From positions 1 to 64,000 of the IMG/VR virus record IMGVR_UViG_3300024264_000011: DNA of 64,000 nt; one strand, given 5' to 3'. The DNA is from a virus. Numbering within the stretch: the first letter of the stretch is position 1; each line of letters begins with the position of its first letter. The notes under the pieces were generated by a model. It did not search any database, was not told where the DNA came from, and saw only the letters and a list, made by a program, of their open reading frames with translations. This document shows, piece after piece, positions 43,437 to 50,616 of the stretch. The position numbers were made by a program, and so were the translations under genes.

Positions 43437-44043
43437 AAGGACCTTCCTTGATTGCATTCTTATCAAAGACATACTCATCATACATTACATAATCATCCTT
43501 ATCATAATCACATTGGAATACTGGATCTTGTTTAAACTCTTCCATCTCCTTGTAGAACTCATCTAGATCATCATACAATCCTTGATAGTATGAATCAAAG
43601 TGAACTAATTGATCAACTGGGAAGTGTTGAAGAAATACATTCACTGCATCATTAGAATATGTTGATGAATACCCTTGATAGTCATCATAATACTTTTGAA
43701 ACTGATCTAATGGTAGATTTTCTGTTGCTGCATCAAAGATATCATCAATGATCCAATTATGATTCTCTTTAAACGTTTGTAGATCAGTTAGATATATGAG
43801 AAGATCAGTTTCTTGTTTATCACATGATGCTTCTTCAGCAACTTCTTCAAACTTATTCTCTCCAACATCAGAAATAATACTATTCACAATCTCATGAAAG
43901 ATACTGATCTTTTCATATTCTTCAGTGAGATGTTCAAATAGAATTTCATTCTTTTCTGCATCAGACATATGTTCTAATCTATACCATGTTGCAGCGGAGA
44001 TGAGATCATACTCCTTAGAATCAATTTCAGAAAATACAGTCAT
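43429..44043 (-). CDS. Acidic protein, weakly ArdA-like (204 residues)
   Basis: Start MTVFSEIDSKEYDLISAATW with GGAGAACTC before it and ATGA overlap. Very acidic, helical. HFDSYYQGLYDDLDEFYKEM near residue 155 recalls the 'Y.G.Y.S.EDF' motif of ArdA antirestriction DNA mimics, and the acidity fits. The match is weak and my identification is tentative. The smaller upstream gene has a similar ending (YVFNP against YVFDKN), so the pair may be related. Confidence 0.55.
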   Translation of the reverse strand: MTVFSEIDSKEYDLISAATWYRLEHMSDAEKNEILFEHLTEEYEKISIFHEIVNSIISDVGENKFEEVAEEASCDKQETDLLIYLTDLQTFKENHNWIIDDIFDAATENLPLDQFQKYYDDYQGYSSTYSNDAVNVFLQHFPVDQLVHFDSYYQGLYDDLDEFYKEMEEFKQDPVFQCDYDKDDYVMYDEYVFDKNAIKEGPYV

Positions 44044-44342
44044 GAGTTCTCCCAATAAGGATTAAATACATACTTACCACAAATAAAGTAATCACATTCA
44101 AGTTCTTCTAGATTCACATCATTAATCTCATCAATGATTGCAAGATCAAAACAGTTGGCAAGATCACCAAATGCAGCATCATATGAATCTTCCGCACATA
44201 TGGTTTTCATATGATCTAAGAATTCATCAATTGTATTCTCATCATATGAATCAACATACCGTTCATACAAATCAAAATAGTAATCAGTCTCAAATGAACA
44301 TTCTCCATACAAAGAACGATAATGATCTAAAAGTTCAGTCAT
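44040..44342 (-). CDS. Acidic small protein (100 residues)
   Basis: MTELLDHYRSLYGECSFETD, YYFDLYERYVDSYDENTIDE, then CDYFICGKYVFNPYWENS. Rich in Asp, Glu and Tyr. ATG overlaps the previous stop (TGATG). Together with the following acidic gene it may form a pair of DNA-mimic-like proteins, which is inference only. Confidence 0.6.
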   Translation of the reverse strand: MTELLDHYRSLYGECSFETDYYFDLYERYVDSYDENTIDEFLDHMKTICAEDSYDAAFGDLANCFDLAIIDEINDVNLEELECDYFICGKYVFNPYWENS

Positions 44343-44539
44343 CAGTGAGTTACCTTGAAACAAACAGAATTGAATTTACCTGTGATACCTTCTAATGATA
44401 CCTTTGTGTGTTGTCGATGAACTTCTACATCAGTGAGAATGTATACTTCATTCAGTATACATGGTGGCCAATCATTGTTACCCCACTGTTGTTGTTCCTT
44501 GGTACAACCTATAAACTGTACACGATCACCTGGGTTCAT
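44342..44539 (-). CDS. SH3-like small protein MNPGDRVQF (65 residues)
   Basis: MNPGDRVQFIGCTKEQQQWG, then PPCILNEVYILTDVEVHRQH and EGITGKFNSVCFKVTH. Small all-beta pattern, paralogous in its layout to the 118-residue protein in the same operon. Confidence 0.6.
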   Translation of the reverse strand: MNPGDRVQFIGCTKEQQQWGNNDWPPCILNEVYILTDVEVHRQHTKVSLEGITGKFNSVCFKVTH

Positions 44540-44717
44540 TTCGATATTCCTCTAATATATCTACGTCGTTTCCATACAGTCCCATGTTCATGTAAACACA
44601 ATCAAGAAATCTTAAATCATCAATCGATGCACCTAATGTAAACTCATCACAATAACGAATGATTGCTGGTGGAACTGGAATTTCTTGGTAATTCATTTCA
44701 ATAAAAAATGGAATCAT
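44526..44717 (-). CDS. Small protein (63 residues)
   Basis: MIPFFIEMNYQEIPVPPAII, then RYCDEFTLGASIDDLRFLDC. A strong GGAGGG site precedes the first ATG, which overlaps the previous stop (ATGA). Ordinary codon use. No family is recognised. Confidence 0.6.
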   Translation of the reverse strand: MIPFFIEMNYQEIPVPPAIIRYCDEFTLGASIDDLRFLDCVYMNMGLYGNDVDILEEYRNEPR

Positions 44718-44872
44718 TTCCCTCCTGTGTCATAGTTGAGTTTGTCATCATCTGATTTTAGATTTGCAATTTTAACTCGATTGTGCAATTGATTTAATGC
44801 TGCAATCACTTCTGGAGTTTCTTCCCATTCCCAAGTTTCTCCACCTTTCTTAGTAAATTCTTTCTTTGTCAT
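44714..44872 (-). CDS. Small WEWEETPEV protein (52 residues)
   Basis: MTKKEFTKKGGETWEWEETP, then EVIAALNQLHNRVKIANLKS. Start supported by AGGAGAG and ATGA overlap. A paralog at 51819-51962 has the same start and WEEt.EV core followed by a coiled-coil-like helix. Role unknown. Confidence 0.65.
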   Translation of the reverse strand: MTKKEFTKKGGETWEWEETPEVIAALNQLHNRVKIANLKSDDDKLNYDTGGK

Positions 44873-45045
44873 TTGCGACTCTCCTGTAGTATTTGATTGA
44901 CTTGAGTTTTTTCCTCGAAAGTCATAGCCTTCCAAAGACTATCTATCTTATCATACAATGGTTGTTTATGTCGAGTGTCTGTCCAGAGTGTAAACCAGAT
45001 GTCCAAATACTCTTCCACCAATGATACTTTGAGTTTTTCTTGCAT
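44869..45045 (-). CDS. Small helical protein (58 residues)
   Basis: MQEKLKVSLVEEYLDIWFTL, then DKIDSLWKAMTFEEKTQVNQ. It is the first gene of the long operon that ends with the 2OG oxygenase. Helical, amphipathic. An earlier open frame is ignored because of its composition. Confidence 0.6.
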   Translation of the reverse strand: MQEKLKVSLVEEYLDIWFTLWTDTRHKQPLYDKIDSLWKAMTFEEKTQVNQILQESRK

Positions 45046-45130
45046 TTCTAGAGGTGAGCAGGGTGCAATGGGTCGGAAAGAGGGAAAATATGGAAAAAAC
45101 ACGTCTTCCCTCTAGTGGTGGACTGGGTTC
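45046..45130. other. Intergenic region with an inverted repeat
   Basis: AGAGGGAA and TTCCCTCT (45079-45086 and 45106-45113) can pair around a 19-base loop after the helicase stop. A GTCCAC half-site lies just upstream but no good -10 stands at 26 bases, so the operon promoter here is uncertain. Confidence 0.4.
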
Positions 45131-46537
45131 TCAGTACGTCCCGATCCAAGACCGACCCCGTACCACCGATGAACAGTATTGTTTGGTGAATACTTCTGTT
45201 GCACATTTCCACGTAGAAGTATTGGGCAAATAAACATCAAAAGAGTTATTTGCAACCAACTGATTAATTAATGTAGGGTTATCTTTGATAGACCTTGCAT
45301 AATCAGTAAGATCATAATCATCAAGTTCAACACCAGGATTTAAACGCACAAGACGACCAAGTTGTTGAAGAAAACTGATGATGATTTCTTCACCACTAGA
45401 ATCACGTTTGATATTACTGCGGAATGACATATAAGATGACAAGTTCTTGATATCCATTCCACATTTACCTTTCTCAACTGTCAGTAGAAATGTCAGTGGA
45501 TGTTCTGGATCACGAAGATTTTCTTTGATTTCATCGTCACCATCATCACACACAATACGAGATCCATTGATAGAATACATTGCTTTTTCTTCAGCTGACA
45601 TAATTGCAAGAATAGGTTCATCACGATCAAACCAAGGATTCTGTTCCAGATAGTCTAGAATTTGTTTTTTTGTATATTCAATAGTCCAGGGATTTGCATT
45701 TTTACTGTCAATATTTGGAGCACACTGAATCATCATAGTTTGTTTTTTGTTTGCAAGTCCACGACGATTAGTGAATTTTGACAGTGCATTTTGCAGTGCA
45801 AAAACTGCATCTGACATGTCAAATAACTCACAATTATCTAACCATGCACTCCTACCAATCAAGAGTTCCTTTGGACAAAATTGATTTACAATACAGAACT
45901 CCATACCAGGAGCTGGGTTAATCTTATTCAGATGTTCTGCATTGGGTGTTGCAGTGATACCAAAAATCTTTGATGTAATTTTAGATACATTCATACACCA
46001 CTTAAACAAGACTGCATTATAGTCCGATGGAGTGTTACCAGTTACATTCTTGTAATTCTCAAAACAGGAAACAGTCCACAAATGTGCTTCGTCAATGATC
46101 ACTGCACAATCTGTATTGGTTTTAACCAACCATTCACCAAACTCTTTTCCTGCAGTTCCACCAGACAGAGAAGCATGATTAATTGTCAAAAGAACTGGAA
46201 TACCTTTGTTGATTTCTTTTTTTACTTTTGCAAACAAACGTTTGTTGTTTTTATGTCCACGAGTGCTTTCAAATTTTGCACCACACTCGAATGCAATATC
46301 TTCAAACAGATCATCCTCACGAACAGAATCTTCTGGTACTGAGTATATGGTTAACTTAGTTTTTTTGTTACGAATAAGTTCAGGAATCCAATCATATACA
46401 CAAGAGTGAGTTTTACCCTGACCAGTCACACCAGTGAAGATGTGCATTTTATTCCTGAGAGTATCAAAATTATTACGATCTACTAGTTCCATGAAAGGAT
46501 TAACTAGGTAGTCAATGCGTGGATCAGTCATGGACAT
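45131..46537 (-). CDS. SF2 DEAD-like helicase/ATPase
   Basis: 468 residues with Walker A GVTGQGKTHS (residues 36-45), Walker B/DEAH VIIDEAHLW (147-154), motif III FGITATP (about 192) and motif VI QQLGRLVR (about 400). This places it in helicase superfamily 2 near the type III restriction/UvsW group. Such phage enzymes unwind or remodel DNA during recombination and replication. The gene has its own sigma70 promoter and lies next to a second SF2 helicase. Confidence 0.85.
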   Translation of the reverse strand: MSMTDPRIDYLVNPFMELVDRNNFDTLRNKMHIFTGVTGQGKTHSCVYDWIPELIRNKKTKLTIYSVPEDSVREDDLFEDIAFECGAKFESTRGHKNNKRLFAKVKKEINKGIPVLLTINHASLSGGTAGKEFGEWLVKTNTDCAVIIDEAHLWTVSCFENYKNVTGNTPSDYNAVLFKWCMNVSKITSKIFGITATPNAEHLNKINPAPGMEFCIVNQFCPKELLIGRSAWLDNCELFDMSDAVFALQNALSKFTNRRGLANKKQTMMIQCAPNIDSKNANPWTIEYTKKQILDYLEQNPWFDRDEPILAIMSAEEKAMYSINGSRIVCDDGDDEIKENLRDPEHPLTFLLTVEKGKCGMDIKNLSSYMSFRSNIKRDSSGEEIIISFLQQLGRLVRLNPGVELDDYDLTDYARSIKDNPTLINQLVANNSFDVYLPNTSTWKCATEVFTKQYCSSVVRGRSWIGTY

Positions 46538-46555
46538 TTGATTGATTACTTGGCT

Positions 46556-46584
46556 AATATACAGGTTATGGGGTCGGAAGTCAA
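46556..46584 (-). promoter_or_regulatory. Sigma70-type promoter for helicase
   Basis: TTGACT, 17 bases, TATATT, preceded by TG. Leader begins AGCC as in the other early promoters. Confidence 0.8.
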
Positions 46585-46611
46585 GGGGTTGTGACCAGTT
46601 CGTAAACTGGA

Positions 46612-47850
46612 CTAAGCAAATACCTCAACCGACTTACCTTCCTTAAAAATAGAGTCAACAACATACTGGAGACGTTTTGCAACAGCACCACCATGATTCT
46701 TATGAACTGGGACAGTCACAAACCCAGTAGATTTGCGATAGAGTTGACACTGACCTGCAGGAATCTTACCGGATTGAATATCTTTGATATCGTCAATATG
46801 CAGACGGATAACACGACCGATAGTCTGTGCCATCTCAATCAATGGAAGATTACGCAGCAAAATGCAGTGAGTCAAACCAGGTACGTTGATACCCTCAGAC
46901 AGAATGGAATAGTGAAACAACAGGAATTTCTTGTTGTCATCTTTACCATAACGAGTCAGAGTGTCAAAGAATACCTCACGACTCACTTTTGTTTTGTTGA
47001 CATATGCACCGTGTTTAGAGGTGATATGCATGATCTCAAAACCACGTTCTGTGAGTTGTTGAATCACATCAGATTGTGTCAACATGTTCCACAGAACGCG
47101 AGTCGATGGTGCAGCAACTAATACTTTGGATGCATTAGTTTCATCAAGTGTGTCAAGAATACTCAGGACAGTTTCACTATCAACCTGTGCAGCAGTATCC
47201 TTCTGACGTACAATGTCAGTCTCGTGAGTATGAATAGTGGGAGGAATGATCGAACCAGACTCAATCAGTTCTTGTGCAGGTACTTTTTCAATCACATCTC
47301 CGTACACAAAAGTATTATTCATACCGTTTGCATGTGGGTCGCGATTGTTACGCGGAGTCGCAGTGAAGTAATACGAACGACGCGCAATCATGGACGCAGA
47401 TGCAACAGACTTGAAGAAATCTCTGCGGGTAGAGTTATGTGCTTCATCACAATACATCACGTCAATGTCAATACCTGCACTCACAACCTTGTTCAAAGAG
47501 TTGTAAGTAGTGAAGATGATGCAGGACTCAGATGCAGCACGCGCAACGTTGTTGAACATTGCGATCTTGTCAGATTTGGTGGAAGAGAAATACTCAGTCT
47601 CACCACTGTGAACATGACAAACATGCACCCATGTGCGAGAGATTTGTTCCATGAACTCACTGCAAAGTTGGTTTGCAAGGAGAATACGTGGAGAAACAAC
47701 TACGATGGTCTTAGGACCACTCTTAAGAGCGTTGATTGCATCAACAATCATGCACAGAGTCTTACCACCACCAGTAGGAACAAAGATGCGACCTTTGTTG
47801 AATTCCTGCATCTTGTTAGTGATGCGGGTTTGGTGGGAACGAAGAATCAT
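46612..47850 (-). CDS. SF2 DEAH helicase (UvsW-like group)
   Basis: 412 residues: VPTGGGKT (24-31) for motif I, VVVVSPRILLANQL for Ia, MYCDEAHNS (132-140) for DEAH, YYFTATP for III, ILSEGINVPG (about 316) for V, MAQTIGRVIR for VI. A UvsW-like role in branch migration, origin R-loop removal and recombination-dependent replication would be expected. T4 UvsW is longer (about 500), so orthology is not certain. It stands before the second helicase with separate promoters. Confidence 0.85.
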   Translation of the reverse strand: MILRSHQTRITNKMQEFNKGRIFVPTGGGKTLCMIVDAINALKSGPKTIVVVSPRILLANQLCSEFMEQISRTWVHVCHVHSGETEYFSSTKSDKIAMFNNVARAASESCIIFTTYNSLNKVVSAGIDIDVMYCDEAHNSTRRDFFKSVASASMIARRSYYFTATPRNNRDPHANGMNNTFVYGDVIEKVPAQELIESGSIIPPTIHTHETDIVRQKDTAAQVDSETVLSILDTLDETNASKVLVAAPSTRVLWNMLTQSDVIQQLTERGFEIMHITSKHGAYVNKTKVSREVFFDTLTRYGKDDNKKFLLFHYSILSEGINVPGLTHCILLRNLPLIEMAQTIGRVIRLHIDDIKDIQSGKIPAGQCQLYRKSTGFVTVPVHKNHGGAVAKRLQYVVDSIFKEGKSVEVFA

Positions 47851-47873
47851 GCAGTACGTCTCTCAATGTGGCT

Positions 47874-47902
47874 AATATACGCGAAAACCCCCTTGGGGTC
47901 AA
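47874..47902 (-). promoter_or_regulatory. Sigma70-type promoter for UvsW-like helicase
   Basis: TTGACC, 17 bases, TATATT. The -35 lies inside a terminator-like hairpin. Confidence 0.8.
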
Positions 47903-47907
47903 GGGGG
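47884..47907 (-). terminator. Terminator-like hairpin overlapping a promoter
   Basis: CCCCCTT, loop GACCCC, AAGGGGG, then TTTT on the minus strand. It ends the operon that stops at 47928, and the same bases form the -35 and spacer of the helicase promoter. Confidence 0.65.
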
Positions 47908-47927
47908 CGAACGATCAGTCTCTCTTA

Positions 47928-48170
47928 TCAGTCTACTTGTTCTGTATTAGATATTCTTTCCAACCACAAAAAGGCATAGTCGTCTCCTTCTTTTGCTGTT
48001 CCCCATTCTTTATACTCTTGCACCAAAGCGTATATGTCTCTCCACTTATTTTGTCTTTCTAGTTTGCACATCCGTTCTTCAACTATTTCTAGTTGAGTGT
48101 CAATGATTTCCTCTGCATTTGTATCAATGTCTTCAAACAGGATGAAGAACTTACTCAGTTGGTCACTCAT
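47928..48170 (-). CDS. Helical early protein (80 residues)
   Basis: MSDQLSKFFILFEDIDTNAE, EIIDTQLEIVEERMCKLERQ, then NKWRDIYALVQEYKEWGTAK. Long amphipathic helices, probably coiled coil. ATGA overlap with the membrane protein upstream. Last gene before the terminator-like hairpin. Confidence 0.7.
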   Translation of the reverse strand: MSDQLSKFFILFEDIDTNAEEIIDTQLEIVEERMCKLERQNKWRDIYALVQEYKEWGTAKEGDDYAFLWLERISNTEQVD

Positions 48171-48487
48171 TTTAGTTTCTTGAAGAATTTATAAGCACAG
48201 TATACTGCGCCGCCTACCAGAAGGAAAGGCCAGAAAGTTACAACCAGTAAAATTGTACCTCCTAGGACAATCCAGAAGAAAGTTACATCACTTGTGTTGT
48301 TTGAAACAAAGTTTACAGCGTTAGAAGCACCAGATCGGAATGAATCACTCACAGATCTGGTAGAAAGAACTTTGCCAGCATATTGTGCTGAACCTTGTTC
48401 ACGTGCTTCTTTGTGAGTGATACAATCATCTACAGGTTTCCAACTAAGTCTACCTGAAGGTGTCCTAACTAATACTTCAAATGCCAT
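48167..48487 (-). CDS. Membrane protein (106 residues)
   Basis: An N-terminal soluble part (MAFEVLVRTPSGRLSWKPVD, HKEAREQGSAQYAG) precedes a hydrophobic region FFWIVLGGTILLVVTFWPFL to GGAVYCAYKFF (about 70-102) that could form one long or two short membrane spans, with a basic end KKLK. No family is recognised. It may alter the host membrane. Confidence 0.7.
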   Translation of the reverse strand: MAFEVLVRTPSGRLSWKPVDDCITHKEAREQGSAQYAGKVLSTRSVSDSFRSGASNAVNFVSNNTSDVTFFWIVLGGTILLVVTFWPFLLVGGAVYCAYKFFKKLK

Positions 48488-48729
48488 TAAAGTGTGCCTG
48501 CGTTGTTGATGAACTCTTTAGCGTCACTTACAGTATTGAAATTCCCAACAAACTGATACTCAGGTCCGCTGTCTGTTTCAATAACTTTTTTGATCGAGAA
48601 ACCACCGTTCTCTTTATCTTCGTAGATAGCACCGATGATTTCACCATTGTTGTAGACGACCTCATTGTAAAGAACAAACTTGAGATTGCGGTGGTATTTA
48701 ATACCAGTAGTGTCTTCGATGTGCATCAT
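48487..48729 (-). CDS. Small beta-rich early protein (80 residues)
   Basis: MMHIEDTTGIKYHRNLKFVL, YNEVVYNNGEIIGAIYEDKE, then DSGPEYQFVGNFNTVSDAKE. Start chosen after the previous TGA (an upstream TTG is less likely). TAATG overlap with the next gene. Function unknown. Confidence 0.65.
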   Translation of the reverse strand: MMHIEDTTGIKYHRNLKFVLYNEVVYNNGEIIGAIYEDKENGGFSIKKVIETDSGPEYQFVGNFNTVSDAKEFINNAGTL

Positions 48730-48731
48730 AA

Positions 48732-49013
48732 TCAAACGAATTGAAGATCGGGAACGTTAGTTACAGAGAAGTTATTGAGTTGTTTAGGATTCTGTCCCAC
48801 GGATACGTTAGGGGGCAAGATGCTGAATTGATCATACAGAACCCAGTCATCTTCATGTTCTGCAATAACAGCAAAACCGAAAACTCCTGCGGTTGGCAAC
48901 ATGTAAAGACCATGTTTTTCTGCCTGTTTGAGTGATGCAAACCCACGAGCAGTGATGGTCCAGGTGATACCTGACTGATCACCACCGAAGTAAGCGCAGA
49001 TGAAGTCGGTCAT
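48732..49013 (-). CDS. Early protein (93 residues)
   Basis: MTDFICAYFGGDQSGITWTI, ARGFASLKQAEKHGLYMLPT, then FSILPPNVSVGQNPKQLNN. Start supported by GAGGA and by promoter F just upstream. An earlier start would lie at the transcription start. Mixed alpha/beta. Function unknown. Confidence 0.7.
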   Translation of the reverse strand: MTDFICAYFGGDQSGITWTITARGFASLKQAEKHGLYMLPTAGVFGFAVIAEHEDDWVLYDQFSILPPNVSVGQNPKQLNNFSVTNVPDLQFV

Positions 49014-49035
49014 TCGTGTTCCTCTCAACATGGCT

Positions 49036-49093
49036 AATATACACCAGATCAGGGTCTGATGGGGAGATGGTGGACACTTCCCTGACTGTCACC
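49036..49093 (-). promoter_or_regulatory. Operator-type promoter F
   Basis: GGTGACA, 10 bases, TGTCCACC, 26 bases from GTCCAC, then TG and the -10 TATATT. The outer half contains the TGA stop of the 55-residue gene. The leader AGCCATGTT resembles that of promoter G. Confidence 0.65.
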
Positions 49094-49256
49094 AGATCTC
49101 AGTCCATCGTTTGTGGTTTGATTTGCTGATTCTACCTTGATTAAGCATGTTATCACACACTCTCACGAACACTTGAAACTTTTCCTCGCGAGTGAGAGTA
49201 TCTGCACCGTCACATTTTGACATGACGTTGATCATTTGTGTTTTGGAAGTAATCAT
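49089..49256 (-). CDS. Small basic protein (55 residues)
   Basis: MITSKTQMINVMSKCDGADT, LTREEKFQVFVRVCDNMLNQ, GRISKSNHKRWTEIW. Helical and basic, a plausible small DNA-binding fold. Its stop lies in the next operator. Confidence 0.65.
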   Translation of the reverse strand: MITSKTQMINVMSKCDGADTLTREEKFQVFVRVCDNMLNQGRISKSNHKRWTEIW

Positions 49257-49283
49257 CAGTCGAGAACAGAAATTAGCTAATAA

Positions 49284-49436
49284 TTAACCTCCAAACATGT
49301 CGTCGAATAGTTGTTGTCCAGAACGCTCATCATTTTCGTATTTCTTTGCATATTGCGCCATGCGTTCTAGTGCTTCATCGCGAGAGATTGACTCGGGGAA
49401 GAAATACTCACGGCCTGATGGAGTTGTGTAGCGCAT
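49284..49436 (-). CDS. Small early protein MRYTTPSGREY (50 residues)
   Basis: MRYTTPSGREYFFPESISRD, EALERMAQYAKKYENDERSG, QQLFDDMFGG. I place the start at MRYTT. The longer frame upstream has poor composition and a better gene runs there in another frame. Recurring cyanophage early protein of unknown function. Confidence 0.7.
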   Translation of the reverse strand: MRYTTPSGREYFFPESISRDEALERMAQYAKKYENDERSGQQLFDDMFGG

Positions 49437-49464
49437 TGGGTTTGTTCCCTTGAGTACCTTGTAA

Positions 49465-49614
49465 TTATAAACCCTCCGACAACTCGCCGAGGGCCTCCTG
49501 TAGACAGTTCTGCAAGTGGTTGTAGAGACCACTGTCGTCAACGTCGTGATGGGCAGCAAGGTTTCTGGTGTCATTTAATGAAATGATGTGGATTATTTTT
49601 ATTATGTAGTGCAT
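49465..49614 (-). CDS. Small HHDVDDSG protein (up to 49 residues)
   Basis: The credible part is DTRNLAAHHDVDDSGLYNHL, then QNCLQEALGELSEGL. The only in-frame ATG (MHYIIKIIHI) lies 44 bases inside the preceding gene, so the true start is uncertain. Helical, acidic. It overlaps the poor N-terminal extension of the neighbouring frame. Confidence 0.5.
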   Translation of the reverse strand: MHYIIKIIHIISLNDTRNLAAHHDVDDSGLYNHLQNCLQEALGELSEGL

Positions 49615-50122
49615 CAAACATGAGTGAAATGCCTACGGTATTACCAACATTTACAATACCATATGGTAAATGATGATTGAACCAATATAACACACCAGGA
49701 TCCAAACGGAGTAAGTTCCCACCAATAAGCATATGGTAGGTTGACTGTAATGGCAAAAAATATCTATCTCTCGTCTTATAATAATTACCGTCATCAACGT
49801 TTGGTTTGACAACAGCACCTGGGTTCATCTTAATAAAACCAGTTCTACATGGTTTTTTTACTTTTATATCTCTAAAGAAGTCTTTTACTTCACTATATTT
49901 TTCTAAAAACTCGGTACTTACTTGTTTGTCATTATCTTTTACATTACAACTAAATGAGTTTTTAACAGTAATTAAGGGTACAATTTTAGTTTGTTCTAAA
50001 TTGTGCCCAAATATAATACGATCTTGATCATTCATATAGTTCCAATCTTTCCAGTTATCATATAACTTAGAAACGAAAGGACTTACATCAATATTATTTT
50101 TTACTACTACTATACTATTCAT
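49571..50122 (-). CDS. AspH-like (cupin-fold) protein with altered metal site
   Basis: Residues 90-170 follow the aspartyl/asparaginyl beta-hydroxylase layout: CRTGFIKMNPGAVVKPNVDD, RDRYFLPLQSTYHMLIGG, LDPGVLYWFNHHLPYGIVN, VGISLMFD. In active family members I would expect H-x-D and a distal His. Here the first position reads N-V-D-D (108-111) and the distal one is Tyr, so the enzyme may be inactive or bind metal differently. Substrate unknown. Lies in the operon after promoter G. Confidence 0.65.
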   Translation of the reverse strand: MNSIVVVKNNIDVSPFVSKLYDNWKDWNYMNDQDRIIFGHNLEQTKIVPLITVKNSFSCNVKDNDKQVSTEFLEKYSEVKDFFRDIKVKKPCRTGFIKMNPGAVVKPNVDDGNYYKTRDRYFLPLQSTYHMLIGGNLLRLDPGVLYWFNHHLPYGIVNVGNTVGISLMFDALHNKNNPHHFIK

Positions 50123-50127
50123 TTGTG

Positions 50128-50289
50128 TTACGATGTCATAATTTTTTCGTAAAGTGAATCAAACATCTCTTTGTCGTAATTAGTGCGACCACCAGCAATT
50201 CCATGCTCCCACACATCCATCATAATTTCTTGCAACAAAACTATTTCCTCGTAAGAAAGATTTTCAATAGAAAGATTGTTAATTGACAT
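50128..50289 (-). CDS. Small helical protein (53 residues)
   Basis: MSINNLSIENLSYEEIVLLQ, EIMMDVWEHGIAGGRTNYDK, EMFDSLYEKIMTS. Acidic and helical with clean start and stop, second gene of the operon. No family is recognised. Confidence 0.65.
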   Translation of the reverse strand: MSINNLSIENLSYEEIVLLQEIMMDVWEHGIAGGRTNYDKEMFDSLYEKIMTS

Positions 50290-50291
50290 AA

Positions 50292-50543
50292 TTAGCATGA
50301 ACAAGCGAGGGCAGAGTTAAAAAATTGTGGATCTGTGTGAATGTCGGTCACTTCGTAACCATAACCATAAACACGGGAATCAATCTCACGTTGCATATCT
50401 TTTTTGTTGATGTAACGCATGGATTGTTTATCTTTCATGAAAGTAACAATTTTGAGCATGTGACGGTTGTTGGTAGTTCCATCAGCATATTTGACGGGAT
50501 AGAAATCAACAACCATGGAAGAATCTTTAGATGTGAGTTGCAT
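50292..50543 (-). CDS. Early protein (83 residues)
   Basis: MQLTSKDSSMVVDFYPVKYA, DGTTNNRHMLKIVTFMKDKQ, then RVYGYGYEVTDIHTDPQFFN. The first ATG in the frame would coincide with the transcription start, so I use the second. Ends in ACSC. Beta-rich. First gene after promoter G. Confidence 0.7.
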   Translation of the reverse strand: MQLTSKDSSMVVDFYPVKYADGTTNNRHMLKIVTFMKDKQSMRYINKKDMQREIDSRVYGYGYEVTDIHTDPQFFNSALACSC

Positions 50544-50571
50544 CGTTTGGGGTGTTTCTCTTAACATGGCT

Positions 50572-50613
50572 AATATACATCACATGAGAGGGGTCTACAA
50601 GCGTCTGTGGGAC
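50572..50613 (-). promoter_or_regulatory. Operator-type promoter G (variant spacing)
   Basis: Inner half GTCCCAC (one base inserted), 27 bases, TG, -10 TATATT. The leader after the -10 matches that of promoter F. Confidence 0.5.
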
Positions 50614-50616
50614 ACT

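Noticed and set aside
45095-45125. GTCCAC half-site before the 58-residue gene as an eighth operator promoter
   Set aside because: At 26 bases the sequence reads ATATTTTC without TG or a TATATT/TATTGT -10.
47224-47979. 251-codon plus-strand frame antisense to the helicase
   Set aside because: The minus frame encodes complete helicase motifs. The plus frame is Cys/Asn/Arg-rich nonsense-like protein without a start signal.
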